Below are positions 44,100 to 52,823 of a DNA stretch of 64,000 nt, one piece after another. The translations under genes and the position numbers were made by a program. The notes beneath the pieces were generated by a model that had not been told where the DNA came from, did not search any database, and saw nothing but the letters and a program-made list of their open reading frames with translations. How positions within the stretch are numbered: position 1 is the stretch's first letter; each line of letters begins with the position of its first letter. This DNA is from an uncultured Bacteroidales bacterium (lineage in GTDB: Bacteria > Bacteroidota > Bacteroidia > Bacteroidales > Bacteroidaceae): positions 186,001-250,000 of the forward strand of contig CACXKA010000001.1 of the NCBI GenBank assembly GCA_902768125.1. The letters are read 5' to 3'.

Positions 44100-47000
44100 A
44101 TGAAGAAATCATTACTTATGTTAGTAAGCTTAACGCTTACAACAATGAGTGCTTTGGCACAATGGGTGGAACCTATTCCAGAGAGTTCTGCTCCGTCATT
44201 TGATGGCACTCCACAGTTCCTTTACAACGTAGGAGCTAAGGGCTTCTTCTGTGGTGGAAATGATTACAACACTCGTGCTTCCATTTCCCGTACATTTGGA
44301 GACTCTATTTATTTTCAGCCTGTAGAAGGAGCTGATGGTAGTTACTATTTCCGTTGTTATCCCTCGGTAGCAAAGAAGGGTAATTTCTTCTTCGTTTCTG
44401 CCAATAATTGGGATGCTTCTTGGGTAGATGCTCCAAACGATGGAAAGTTTCATGAAACTTTAGCGGAAACTGGTGCTTATCCAGGTACGGATAAGTGGGG
44501 GCTTACGTCTATAGGCAATAACATTTACAAGATTTACAACACAACTACAGAGGTTGATGTTCCAGAGGTTAATCCAGAAACAGGTCAGGGCTATTATGGT
44601 ATAGCTCAGATTTTCAATGGTGGTGAGCCAGACTCTAATACCCGTACCTATTTTTACGACCCATCTCGTACTCGTACTGTAAAAAACGAAGCACAAGAGG
44701 AAATTACCTTGCCTGTATATGAAGGCAAATTCTATGATGAATGGTACTTTGTAAGCAAGGAAACGTATGAAGAATGGTTGCCAAAGAAGGAAATCTATAA
44801 TGCAGCGGTAGTTCTTGGTAAAGATCTTGATGAAGCAGCTGTTAATTGCCCAGGGCTTGATGTGTCTGTTATCCAGGCTGTTTACGACAACCCTGCTTCT
44901 ACTGCGGAAGAACTGAAGAAAGCCAGCGAAGATTTAATGGAGCTCATTGTAAATTACAAACTTAAAGACGCATCCGCAGAGACCCCTGTAGACTTTTCTG
45001 AGAAGATTGTAAACAGCACTTTCGATGTAGTAGGTGACTTCACAGGTTGGTCTAAAGGTTTCGGTGCTGGTGGTGATACATCCACTTGTGCAGAGGTATG
45101 GCGCAGTGCATTTGATGTATATCAGGATATAAAAGGATTGCCAGAAGGTGTCTATATGGTTGCTTGTAATGGCTATTCTCGTCATAACGACAATCATGAT
45201 CAAGATTATGCTCAGTGGAAGAGTGGTGCTGTTTCAGAAACAAAGATCTATATGAAGTCTGAAACACATGGACAATTCTTTACTCCAGTAATGTTTGTAT
45301 CACAAGGTGGTAGTATTGATCAACAGATTGGAACAAAAGGTCAGACAGCTCACGCATATGAAGAGAACGGAGAAAAGCACACATTGTATTGTCCTAACTC
45401 TATGGCTGCTGCTAATGACTACTTCCATGATGGAACAAATCGTTATCGCAACGAGGCTTATGGTCCATTGGCTGCTGGAGAGACTCTGAGAATTGGAGTT
45501 AGCAATACAAATTCAATGTATTGGTCTATCTTCGACGACTTCCAGCTCTTCTATCTTGGTAATGGTGCTGACGCTTACAAGAAGTGGGCTGAAAGCGTGA
45601 AGGCTAACTACAATGTTAGCTTCGACGGTGAAGTTTACTATGGTGCTCCTGACAAGAAGAACTATGAGGAGATTCTTGCCACGCTGTCAGATGCTAGCGA
45701 TAAGGAAGCTGTTTCTGCAGCTATCCTGAACGTAGACGCTGCTGTTGAAGCTGTTACAACAAGCAAAAACAACTATGCTACATACGTAAAGGCTCTTGCT
45801 AATGCACAGAAGTGGCTCGATGAGAACGTAGGCGACGATGACAGTTTCTACAAGCTTTCTGACTACTTGGAGGCAGAAAACGCTGAAGATGTTGCTGCTT
45901 GGGAATTCCCGAATGGTCCTGCAAAGGTGATTATCCCAGATTATCTGGTCGGTGGATATGAAGGAATCCTTTCAGGCAAGGACATTGAAACTGAAACCAC
46001 ATACTTGCAGGGCTTGTTAGCGGAAGCAACAAAGAATGCACTCGCCGATGGTTCTGACCTGACCAGTATGATTGTCAACCCTGGCTTCGAAGAGGCTGGC
46101 GGAAAAGGTTGGAAACTTGACACCTCAAAGGGTGGCACCAACGCTTTGACAAACTGGCATGGTGGTAATGATAATAATTATTGTGCAGAGGCATTCCAGC
46201 AGAACTTCGATATCTATCAGGTAATTGAAGGTGTGAAGGATGGTCTCTATGAGGTTTCTGTACAGGCATTCTATCGTACAGGTGCGAACCAAGCTGCTTA
46301 TGAGGCTTATAAGAACGACCCAGAGATGAAGGGTGACGCAAAGGTTTATCCTGAAGTGTACATCAACGAATTCTCTTCTAAGATTCGCAATGTGATGGAA
46401 ATTCAGTTTAAAGACAAGGAACTTGATGAGAACAACACCAATACCTACCATCCAGATGGTACGGAGATTTACACCCTTGATGGTATGACTTCTGCATCCA
46501 ATGCATTTAGCCTTGAGGATCCAGCACGTAACTTCACCATGTCTGCTTATGGTGTTGTACAAGATGGAAAGATTCGTATTGGTCTGCGCAAGTTGGAAGG
46601 TCCAACTAATGCAGCACAATGGACACTCTGGGACAACTTTAAGTTGACTTACCGTGCAAAGAATCCTGAAGTGGCTGCTAAGGTACTTGCAAGCAAGTCT
46701 GAAGAATTGGCTGAACTTCTTGAAGCAAGTGCTGACTTCATGACTGATCCAGTCCTCAAGAACACACAAGATGCTTACAATGAGTCAAAGAAGACAGATC
46801 TCAACGATGCTGCTAAGTACGACGTGCTGATTGAAACAAATGACGCACTCTTGGCTGCTCAGGAAAACATCAAGAATGTGGAAAAATACAAGGAAGTAAT
46901 GGTTGCATTTGATCAGGCTTACACAGATTTAGAGACTGAAGATCCAGACAATGCACTTTGGACTGAAATCGACAAACTCAGTGATGAGCTTGAAGGCGAC

Positions 47001-47789
47001 GCTTACCTGTCTCTCACAAATGAAGAACTGGCAGCAATAATTGAAGAGATTGAGGAGATGACCAAAGACATGCAGACTGCTATTGTAGAGAGCAAGGCTG
47101 CTTCCGCTACTGACGATGATCCATTCGATGCAACAGACTTCATCGTGAACCCAGACATGGGTACAGGTAACGCTGACGGTTGGACTGTTATGCCTCTGGG
47201 TCAGAACAATGGCTATCAGAACAACCAAACTTACACGAACGGTGATATTTCTCTCAACCAGTTCATTGAGTGCTGGAGAAATGGCGCAGTATTGACTGAT
47301 GGTACTATCGAGCAGACTACTGCCGCAACTCTCCCAGCTGGTACTTACACTCTTAGCGCAGACATCAATGCTAAGTGGCAGCCAGATGCTACTGTAGCCA
47401 TCAAGGGACTCTTCCTCTTTGTCAGCGATGCTGCAAACAACACCAACTCTGTGCTGCTTGACACTCAGGATGCTTCTCCAAAGCACTTCGAGGTAACATT
47501 CAAGTTGGAGGAAGCATCTCCAATTACTCTTGGTGTGATGGCTAAGGAGACTAACGCTAACTGGTTGGCAGCAGACAACTTCAAACTCATGTACTATGGT
47601 ACAGCCAGCACGAAGGAAGCTTCTGGTGATGCTGGTGACGCCTCTGGCATTGAGAATGTAACAGAACAGAGTGCTAAGGTTGTCGTAGCTATCTACAACG
47701 CTGCTGGCGCTCAGATCAACGCTCTCCAGCCAGGTATCAACATCGTGAAGTACGCTGATGGTTCTACGAGGAAGATCTTCAAGAACTAA
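44100..47789 (+). CDS. Large exported modular protein with T9SS-like tail
   Basis: A 1229-residue secreted protein of unknown function. Signal peptide 1-20 (SALAQ). It contains at least three related beta-sandwich modules, each opening with an I-V-N-x-x-F/M motif followed by a Trp (near residues 302 NSTFDVVGDFTGW, 660 NPGFEEAGGKGW, and 1018 NPDMGTGNADGW) and ending in DNFKL/DDFQL; these look like galactose-binding-type jelly rolls. Helical FIVAR-like segments rich in Ala, Glu and Lys lie between them. The end (VAIYNAAGAQINALQPGINIV) is a sorting-tail-like domain. Codon use favours T- and A-ending codons compared with neighbours, perhaps reflecting high expression. Strong promoter and terminator flank it. 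Confidence 0.75.
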   Translation: MKKSLLMLVSLTLTTMSALAQWVEPIPESSAPSFDGTPQFLYNVGAKGFFCGGNDYNTRASISRTFGDSIYFQPVEGADGSYYFRCYPSVAKKGNFFFVSANNWDASWVDAPNDGKFHETLAETGAYPGTDKWGLTSIGNNIYKIYNTTTEVDVPEVNPETGQGYYGIAQIFNGGEPDSNTRTYFYDPSRTRTVKNEAQEEITLPVYEGKFYDEWYFVSKETYEEWLPKKEIYNAAVVLGKDLDEAAVNCPGLDVSVIQAVYDNPASTAEELKKASEDLMELIVNYKLKDASAETPVDFSEKIVNSTFDVVGDFTGWSKGFGAGGDTSTCAEVWRSAFDVYQDIKGLPEGVYMVACNGYSRHNDNHDQDYAQWKSGAVSETKIYMKSETHGQFFTPVMFVSQGGSIDQQIGTKGQTAHAYEENGEKHTLYCPNSMAAANDYFHDGTNRYRNEAYGPLAAGETLRIGVSNTNSMYWSIFDDFQLFYLGNGADAYKKWAESVKANYNVSFDGEVYYGAPDKKNYEEILATLSDASDKEAVSAAILNVDAAVEAVTTSKNNYATYVKALANAQKWLDENVGDDDSFYKLSDYLEAENAEDVAAWEFPNGPAKVIIPDYLVGGYEGILSGKDIETETTYLQGLLAEATKNALADGSDLTSMIVNPGFEEAGGKGWKLDTSKGGTNALTNWHGGNDNNYCAEAFQQNFDIYQVIEGVKDGLYEVSVQAFYRTGANQAAYEAYKNDPEMKGDAKVYPEVYINEFSSKIRNVMEIQFKDKELDENNTNTYHPDGTEIYTLDGMTSASNAFSLEDPARNFTMSAYGVVQDGKIRIGLRKLEGPTNAAQWTLWDNFKLTYRAKNPEVAAKVLASKSEELAELLEASADFMTDPVLKNTQDAYNESKKTDLNDAAKYDVLIETNDALLAAQENIKNVEKYKEVMVAFDQAYTDLETEDPDNALWTEIDKLSDELEGDAYLSLTNEELAAIIEEIEEMTKDMQTAIVESKAASATDDDPFDATDFIVNPDMGTGNADGWTVMPLGQNNGYQNNQTYTNGDISLNQFIECWRNGAVLTDGTIEQTTAATLPAGTYTLSADINAKWQPDATVAIKGLFLFVSDAANNTNSVLLDTQDASPKHFEVTFKLEEASPITLGVMAKETNANWLAADNFKLMYYGTASTKEASGDAGDASGIENVTEQSAKVVVAIYNAAGAQINALQPGINIVKYADGSTRKIFKN

Positions 47790-47825
47790 ACCAACAGATC
47801 GTTAATCACTAACACTCGATAAGAA

Positions 47826-47860
47826 GGTGGCGGGTTCCATACAGGAGCCCGCCACTTTTG
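47826..47860 (+). terminator. Intrinsic terminator after the large secreted protein
   Basis: GC-rich 12-bp stem (47827-47838 with 47844-47855) with a 5-nt loop, followed by TTTT. Confidence 0.85.
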
Positions 47861-47894
47861 CCCTCTTTATTTTGGTGGAACAAAAGAAAAGATG

Positions 47895-47902
47895 TACTTT
47901 TG
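47895..47902 (+). promoter_or_regulatory. Promoter of prmC (TACTTTTG)
   Basis: -7 box with TTTG at 47871-47874, 20 bp upstream. It ends 4 nt before the prmC ATG at 47907, so the transcript is predicted to be leaderless. Confidence 0.75.
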
Positions 47903-47906
47903 CAGC

Positions 47907-48785
47907 ATGAATAATATCTACAGGGAAATCAAGAAGATTCTGACAGATGGCAACCTTTCAGAAGGGGAAGCAAAAGCAATTGCTCTACTGCTCCTAGAGA
48001 GGGTTGCAGGATTGCCGACGGCAAAAGCATTGATTGCCGACGGCAAAGACCTGCTTTGCCGTCGGCAAACCTTGCTTGAGCTGGCGGCTCGTGTTGCAAA
48101 GGGTGAGCCCGTCCAATATGTGTTGGGCGAAGCCGACTTCTGCGGCTTAACACTGAAAGTGGAACCAGGCGTGTTGATTCCTCGTCCTGAAACAGAGGAA
48201 TTAGTGAACTGGATTGTCGAAACGCTTCACACCAAACAACCAACTCTAAACTGTCAACTGTCAACTGTCAACTGTCAACTCTTAGACATTGGCACAGGCA
48301 GCGGATGTATCTCCGTCGCTTTGTCCAAGAAGTTAAAAAATGCAGAAGTGGAAGCGTGGGATGTGAGCGATGTAGCATTAAGAGTGACAAAAGATAATGC
48401 AACCAAGAATCATGTGAAGGTGAAAGTGAAGAAGGTGGATATATTGTCTGACGACATCTTTGGCTTTGGCAATTATGATGTCATCGTGAGTAATCCTCCC
48501 TATATCTGTAAGGAAGAAAAGGAGGAAATGGAAAAGAATGTGTTAGAACATGAACCCAGTTTGGCACTGTTCGTGCCCAATGAAGACCCATTACTTTTCT
48601 ACAGAAAGATAGGACTCCTAGCTTTGCAATTACTGAATAATGGAGGACTCTTGTTTTTTGAGATCAACAGAAGGTTTGGCAAGGAAGTCGTAACAATGTT
48701 GCAAAAATTGGGATATGAGGCGGTGGAACTGAGGCAAGACCTATTTGGCAACGACCGTATGGTGAAAGCAATAAAGCCACAATAA
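47907..48785 (+). CDS. prmC: PrmC, release-factor glutamine methyltransferase, carrying two repeat inserts
   Basis: SAM-dependent enzyme that methylates the Gln of the GGQ motif in peptide-chain release factors. The 292-residue protein has the helical N-terminal domain with VQYVLGEADFCGL and VLIPRPETEELV, the SAM motif LDIGTGSGCISVAL, and the catalytic NPPY in VSNPPYI. Two unusual segments: residues ~36-55 are encoded by three 13-bp palindromes at 22-bp spacing, and residues ~113-125 (TLNCQLSTVNCQL) by a heptad array in the linker between domains. Neither breaks the frame. The start MNNIYREIKK is chosen over an in-frame ATG overlapping the -7 box. Confidence 0.93.
   Translation: MNNIYREIKKILTDGNLSEGEAKAIALLLLERVAGLPTAKALIADGKDLLCRRQTLLELAARVAKGEPVQYVLGEADFCGLTLKVEPGVLIPRPETEELVNWIVETLHTKQPTLNCQLSTVNCQLLDIGTGSGCISVALSKKLKNAEVEAWDVSDVALRVTKDNATKNHVKVKVKKVDILSDDIFGFGNYDVIVSNPPYICKEEKEEMEKNVLEHEPSLALFVPNEDPLLFYRKIGLLALQLLNNGGLLFFEINRRFGKEVVTMLQKLGYEAVELRQDLFGNDRMVKAIKPQ
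48012..48068. repeat. Three 13-bp palindromes at 22-bp spacing inside prmC
   Basis: TTGCCGACGGCAA at 48012-48024 and 48034-48046, and TTGCCGTCGGCAA at 48056-48068. Each is palindromic around the central base; starts are exactly 22 bp apart. They are translated in different frames. Confidence 0.9.
48245..48279 (+). repeat. Heptad array inside prmC (5 units)
   Basis: TCTAAAC followed by four exact TGTCAAC units (TCAACTG in the common phase), coding sense, in the linker before the SAM motif. Confidence 0.9.
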
Positions 48786-48801
48786 ATTCGTTATAGATAG
48801 T

Positions 48802-50838
48802 ATGAAAAAGTTCCTATTCTATATATTATTTTGTCTTTTAAGCATCGGCAGCATCTATGCTGACGATTGGGAAATCTATGCGTCCTATCACAATGCCACC
48901 CAAGCCGTGAAGACGGATTCGCGCATCTTCGTGCTTGCCAATGGCGACCTTTACAGTTACGACGCGGAAGACCAAACGGTAGAACTGTACGACAAGACAA
49001 ATGTGTTGAGCGACTTTGGCATTGCCCATATTGCCTATTCAGCTGCCACGAAGAAATTGGTTGCTATCTATGAAAATGGCAACATTGACTTGATTGGGAT
49101 GGACAACACCCGTTGGAATATTCCCGACTTGAAGATGAAGAACCTGGATGACAAGACCATCAACGAACTGAAGGTGGTGGGAAAAGAGGCATTCATTAGC
49201 CTCAACTCGGGCCTGGCATTGTTGAATCTGACAGAAGGCTATTTCGTGGACTTCTACACATTCGATGGTAAAGTGACCAACGCAACCGCCTCTGGTAATA
49301 AAATCTATGCAAAGACCACTACAGACGTCTTAGAGGGTAATCGTACCCTCAACCTCTTGGATGCAAGCAGTTGGAAAAAGGTAGCTGACAACACGGTCAC
49401 GTTTGGAAAGACCGAAGCAGAGAAAAAAGAAGAGGCGACCTTATTAGAGAAAGTGAAGAACATAGTACCCGACTCCCCTATCAGGAATTGGTCCTATAAA
49501 CTAAACATGGTGGGGCATCGCCTCTTAGTGGCAGGTGGTAACTTCTACTATCCAGAGATGGATTATGAAGGTACAGCGATGAAGTATGAGAAAGGCAAAT
49601 GGAGTGCCTTCGATGAAACAGCCGCCATTGCCTTGGTGGGCGAAAAAGCCTATCGCAATGTGACAGACATCGTACAAGATCCCAATGACTCAGAGCACCA
49701 TTGGTTGGGTACCAAACGAAGCGGCATCTACGAATTCAAGAACTACAAAATGGTGAATCACTATACTTTCGACAATTCACCCTTGGAAAGCATCCTGCCC
49801 AACGACAAAAATGCCGGCCGATATGTGCGTGTCACAGCACTTAATTATGACAGAGAGGGAAACTTGTGGATGTGCAATGACGAATGCGACACCATCGTAC
49901 GCATTCTGAAAAAAGATGGTAGCTGGAGAAGCTACTACTATAGCGAGGCAGTCAAGAAACCCACATGGGACCACACCTATTTTGACAAACGCGGGTGGGC
50001 ATGGATCAATTCTCGAAGAACTTCCAACAATGGAGAATCAGGCATACTCATCATCAATACCAACGGCACCATCGACAAGCAATCCGATGACCAGCACCGC
50101 TACCTCTCCACTTTCTACAATCAAAATGGAGAAAGCTATACACCCGACCTGTATTACTGTACAATAGAGGATCTGAATGGAGACATGTGGATAGGTTGCA
50201 CAAAGGGCGTCTTCATGACTACTACACCAGAAGATATCTTCAAAAGCAGTTTCACTTTCACACAACCTATCGTACCCAGAAACGATGGCTCAGGATTAGG
50301 TGATTATCTGCTGAATGGCATACCTGTCAAGTGCATTGCTATCGATGGTGGCAACCGCAAGTGGGTTGGGACACTCAATAATGGTGTCTATCTGCTCAGT
50401 GCAAATGGAATGGAAACCATTGAGCATTTTACCACAGGGAACAGTCCACTCATCAGTGACGAGATCAACGACATCGCTATTGATGGGGAGACGGGAGAAG
50501 TGTTCATTGCCACCAGTTTAGGACTTTGTTCCTATCATGGAGATGCCACCGACCCAGCTACTTCTATGAGTTCGAATAACCTGAAAGTATATCCAAACCC
50601 CGTTCGTCCTGAATATCAGGGAAAGGTGCACATTACAGGACTGATGTACAACTCAAACGTAAAGATTGTGAGCGCTGCAGGCAAACTGGTTGCAGAAGGA
50701 ACGAGTGTGGGAGGTGAATTCTCTTGGGACTGCTGCACACAAAGCGGCAGACGAGTAGGTTCTGGCATCTACTACGCACTCTGCACAGACGAAGATGGCA
50801 AGAAAGGAGCTGTTGCCAAAATCCTCATTATTCATTAA
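48802..50838 (+). CDS. porZ: PorZ-like T9SS beta-propeller protein
   Basis: A 678-residue exported protein with a signal peptide (1-20), then two seven-bladed-propeller-like regions built of two-component-regulator-propeller repeats (for example DREGNLWMCND, LNGDMWIGCTKGVF, GGNRKWVGTLNNGVYLL). It ends with a Por-type sorting domain (LKVYPNPVRPEYQGKVHI ... GSGIYYALC). The opening DWEIYASYHNATQAVKTDSR resembles PorZ of the type IX secretion system, an outer-surface component of the attachment complex. The symbol rests on architecture and opening sequence; a different propeller protein with a sorting tail is possible. It lies 16 nt after prmC. Confidence 0.7.
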   Translation: MKKFLFYILFCLLSIGSIYADDWEIYASYHNATQAVKTDSRIFVLANGDLYSYDAEDQTVELYDKTNVLSDFGIAHIAYSAATKKLVAIYENGNIDLIGMDNTRWNIPDLKMKNLDDKTINELKVVGKEAFISLNSGLALLNLTEGYFVDFYTFDGKVTNATASGNKIYAKTTTDVLEGNRTLNLLDASSWKKVADNTVTFGKTEAEKKEEATLLEKVKNIVPDSPIRNWSYKLNMVGHRLLVAGGNFYYPEMDYEGTAMKYEKGKWSAFDETAAIALVGEKAYRNVTDIVQDPNDSEHHWLGTKRSGIYEFKNYKMVNHYTFDNSPLESILPNDKNAGRYVRVTALNYDREGNLWMCNDECDTIVRILKKDGSWRSYYYSEAVKKPTWDHTYFDKRGWAWINSRRTSNNGESGILIINTNGTIDKQSDDQHRYLSTFYNQNGESYTPDLYYCTIEDLNGDMWIGCTKGVFMTTTPEDIFKSSFTFTQPIVPRNDGSGLGDYLLNGIPVKCIAIDGGNRKWVGTLNNGVYLLSANGMETIEHFTTGNSPLISDEINDIAIDGETGEVFIATSLGLCSYHGDATDPATSMSSNNLKVYPNPVRPEYQGKVHITGLMYNSNVKIVSAAGKLVAEGTSVGGEFSWDCCTQSGRRVGSGIYYALCTDEDGKKGAVAKILIIH

Positions 50839-50862
50839 CGATAACCATAACTGTCAACCATC

Positions 50863-51756
50863 ATGAAGCTCTCCGTCATCATCCCTGTCTATTGTGTGGA
50901 AGACACCCTTGACCGATGCGTGAAGAGCATTATTGGTCAGTCATATCATGATTTGGAGGTCATTCTGGTAGACGACGGTTCACCCGACCATTGTCCTGAA
51001 CTTTGTGACGATTGGGCAAAGCGAGATACAAGAATTCGAGTCATCCACAAGGAGCATGGAGGACTGAGTGACGCTCGAAATGTGGGCATTGATGCAGCAG
51101 CAGGTGAATGGTTGGCATTTATAGATTCAGATGACGAATTGGATGAGGGCACGCTAGAGAAGGTAATGCCAATGATTGACAACTATGACATCATCGAATT
51201 TCCATACTATCGAGCATACGGCAGTAAGCAACAGCAACTTTTCACCTTTGAGCCGAAAGTCTATGACAACATGGAAGAGTATTGGTTGAAAGGTCGTGCT
51301 TATGACCACACTTATGCATGGAACAAAATCTATCGAAAAAGCCTATTCGACCATATACGTTTCCCACAAGGGGAAGTGTTCGAAGACATCCATACCTTGC
51401 CTTCACTGCTGAAACAAGCCCGCTGCATTGCTACAACAGACCAGGGGCTCTACTACTATCATTGGAATAACAAGGGAATCACAGCCACCGCTGATGGGCA
51501 AGCATTAGAAAGCTTGCTGAAAGCCAATTTGAAGGTGAAATGGATGGATGACCTTTACTATATGCGTATATTAAACATACAAATCAGTGTGTACCAACGA
51601 TTGCGAAAAGAGATACTACTTCCCTACCGACCTGTTCAAATTAAGACAAAAGGCTTAACGGTCACAGAAAGAATAAAGGCTGTTATGTTAAGGGTGTTAG
51701 GAGTGAAAGGTGTTTGTCAACTTTTCTACACATTCCACAAAATCGCTCTTGTATAA
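50863..51756 (+). CDS. GT2-type glycosyltransferase
   Basis: A 297-residue GT-A transferase: LSVIIPVYCVEDTLDRCVKSI, LVDDGSPDHCPELCDDWA, SDARNVGIDAA and DxD-like FIDSDDELDEG (about residues 88-98). The C-terminal half has a FEDIHTLP segment as in CPS-type transferases. The leader before the ATG contains a weak heptad-like stretch. Its last 31 nt overlap the 3' end of the convergent GT2 gene, with both stops inside the other gene. Confidence 0.88.
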   Translation: MKLSVIIPVYCVEDTLDRCVKSIIGQSYHDLEVILVDDGSPDHCPELCDDWAKRDTRIRVIHKEHGGLSDARNVGIDAAAGEWLAFIDSDDELDEGTLEKVMPMIDNYDIIEFPYYRAYGSKQQQLFTFEPKVYDNMEEYWLKGRAYDHTYAWNKIYRKSLFDHIRFPQGEVFEDIHTLPSLLKQARCIATTDQGLYYYHWNNKGITATADGQALESLLKANLKVKWMDDLYYMRILNIQISVYQRLRKEILLPYRPVQIKTKGLTVTERIKAVMLRVLGVKGVCQLFYTFHKIALV

Positions 51757-52667
51757 ATATTGAATAGGATGTATTTCCATTCATTGTGCCAACGAAGAGG
51801 GAAATAGCCAAGCTTACGCATAGCACCCACTATCTCACCCACGAATTTCTTGGAATGGTGCTGACGAAGCATCACACGAAGCATGTCAACAGCCAAATAA
51901 TCCAACTTATACTGCATACATTCACGTAGTTCCGGATCCGATTGTGCCAACTCCTCCAACGAGCAAAGAATCTGTACCAAATCGCGAAGTTTTCTTTGCT
52001 GCTTCTCCGCATTCACAGTTGTCGTGATACTCTCTTTCCTTCGAATACGTTCATACCAATCCACTTGATACGCCAAGAAAGAATCAGCCTGTATGAATGC
52101 TCTTGGCGTAAAGTCTTCATCCTCATGATAGAGCCCCTTGGTAAAAAAAAGATTCTTACTCTCCAGAAACTCCCTTCTGAACAGATAAGCAACCACACAA
52201 GGCATCAAATTACGCCCTTTCATAAAAGTGCGAGCTGGCTGATATATTTTATTATAAATAGGTGTGTAGCGTCGGAATGGTACGCGCTTCCCTGCATTAT
52301 CCATTTGCAAGACATTCACTCCCACGATATCTATATCTTGCTTCTCCAACACATCCAGAGGGGGGCGAGCCGCAAATAAATGGTCATCAGCATCCACAAA
52401 ACAAATGTATTTCCCTTTGGCTTGACACATTCCTGCATTACGTGCCGCACTTAATCCTTGATTCTCTTGAGTGAATACCAACAAATCTGCATGAAACTTT
52501 CTATAAGCCTCTAGCAACTCCGCCGTACCATCCGTGGAGCCATCGTTGACAACGATGACTTCAAAACCTCGCCCACGCATATCAAGACGATAGATGCTGT
52601 CCAAACATTCTTTCAAGTAAGGACCAGCATTGTAGGCAGGAATGATGAAGGACAAGAGAATACTCAT
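51726..52667 (-). CDS. GT2-type glycosyltransferase
   Basis: A 313-residue GT-A transferase: LLSFIIPAYNAGPYLKECLDSI, IVVNDGSTDGTAELLEAY, SAARNAGMCQAKG and the DxD in FVDADDHLF. It starts at the ATG at 52667; the longer frame would translate the promoter and array. The C-terminus ends in a helical segment. Divergent from the GT2 gene at 52824, with matching array-plus-promoter layout. Acceptor unknown; likely the same surface polysaccharide as its neighbours. Confidence 0.88.
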   Translation of the reverse strand: MSILLSFIIPAYNAGPYLKECLDSIYRLDMRGRGFEVIVVNDGSTDGTAELLEAYRKFHADLLVFTQENQGLSAARNAGMCQAKGKYICFVDADDHLFAARPPLDVLEKQDIDIVGVNVLQMDNAGKRVPFRRYTPIYNKIYQPARTFMKGRNLMPCVVAYLFRREFLESKNLFFTKGLYHEDEDFTPRAFIQADSFLAYQVDWYERIRRKESITTTVNAEKQQRKLRDLVQILCSLEELAQSDPELRECMQYKLDYLAVDMLRVMLRQHHSKKFVGEIVGAMRKLGYFPLRWHNEWKYILFNIYTRAILWNV

Positions 52668-52691
52668 AGATGTTCTTAAATAATGTCTTGG

Positions 52692-52699
52692 CAAAGGTA
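52692..52699 (-). promoter_or_regulatory. -7 box of the minus-strand GT2 gene (TACCTTTG)
   Basis: Exact match 24 nt before the start, preceded by a 7-nt spacer and four heptads. Confidence 0.75.
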
Positions 52700-52706
52700 G
52701 TACTTT

Positions 52707-52734
52707 TAATTGATAATTGGCAATTGACGATTGA
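52707..52734 (-). repeat. Heptad array upstream of the minus-strand GT2 promoter (4 units)
   Basis: Minus-strand units TCAATCG, TCAATTG, CCAATTA, TCAATTA, then AAAGTAC and the -7 box. A TTG lies exactly 21 bp (three units) from the box and could act as the -33 element. Confidence 0.85.
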
Positions 52735-52761
52735 TATTTCATCATGAGAACCACAAAATTG

Positions 52762-52789
52762 TCAATTGTCAATTGTCAATTGTCAATTA
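52762..52789 (+). repeat. Heptad array upstream of the plus-strand GT2 promoter (4 units)
   Basis: Three exact TCAATTG units and one TCAATTA, then TTTCTCG and the -7 box; same geometry as the minus-strand array across the intergenic region, including a TTG 21 bp from the box. Confidence 0.9.
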
Positions 52790-52796
52790 TTTCTCG

Positions 52797-52804
52797 TATC
52801 TTTG
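52797..52804 (+). promoter_or_regulatory. -7 box of the plus-strand GT2 gene (TATCTTTG)
   Basis: Exact match 19 nt before the ATG at 52824. Confidence 0.75.
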
Positions 52805-52823
52805 CACTACAAAAAACAATAGT

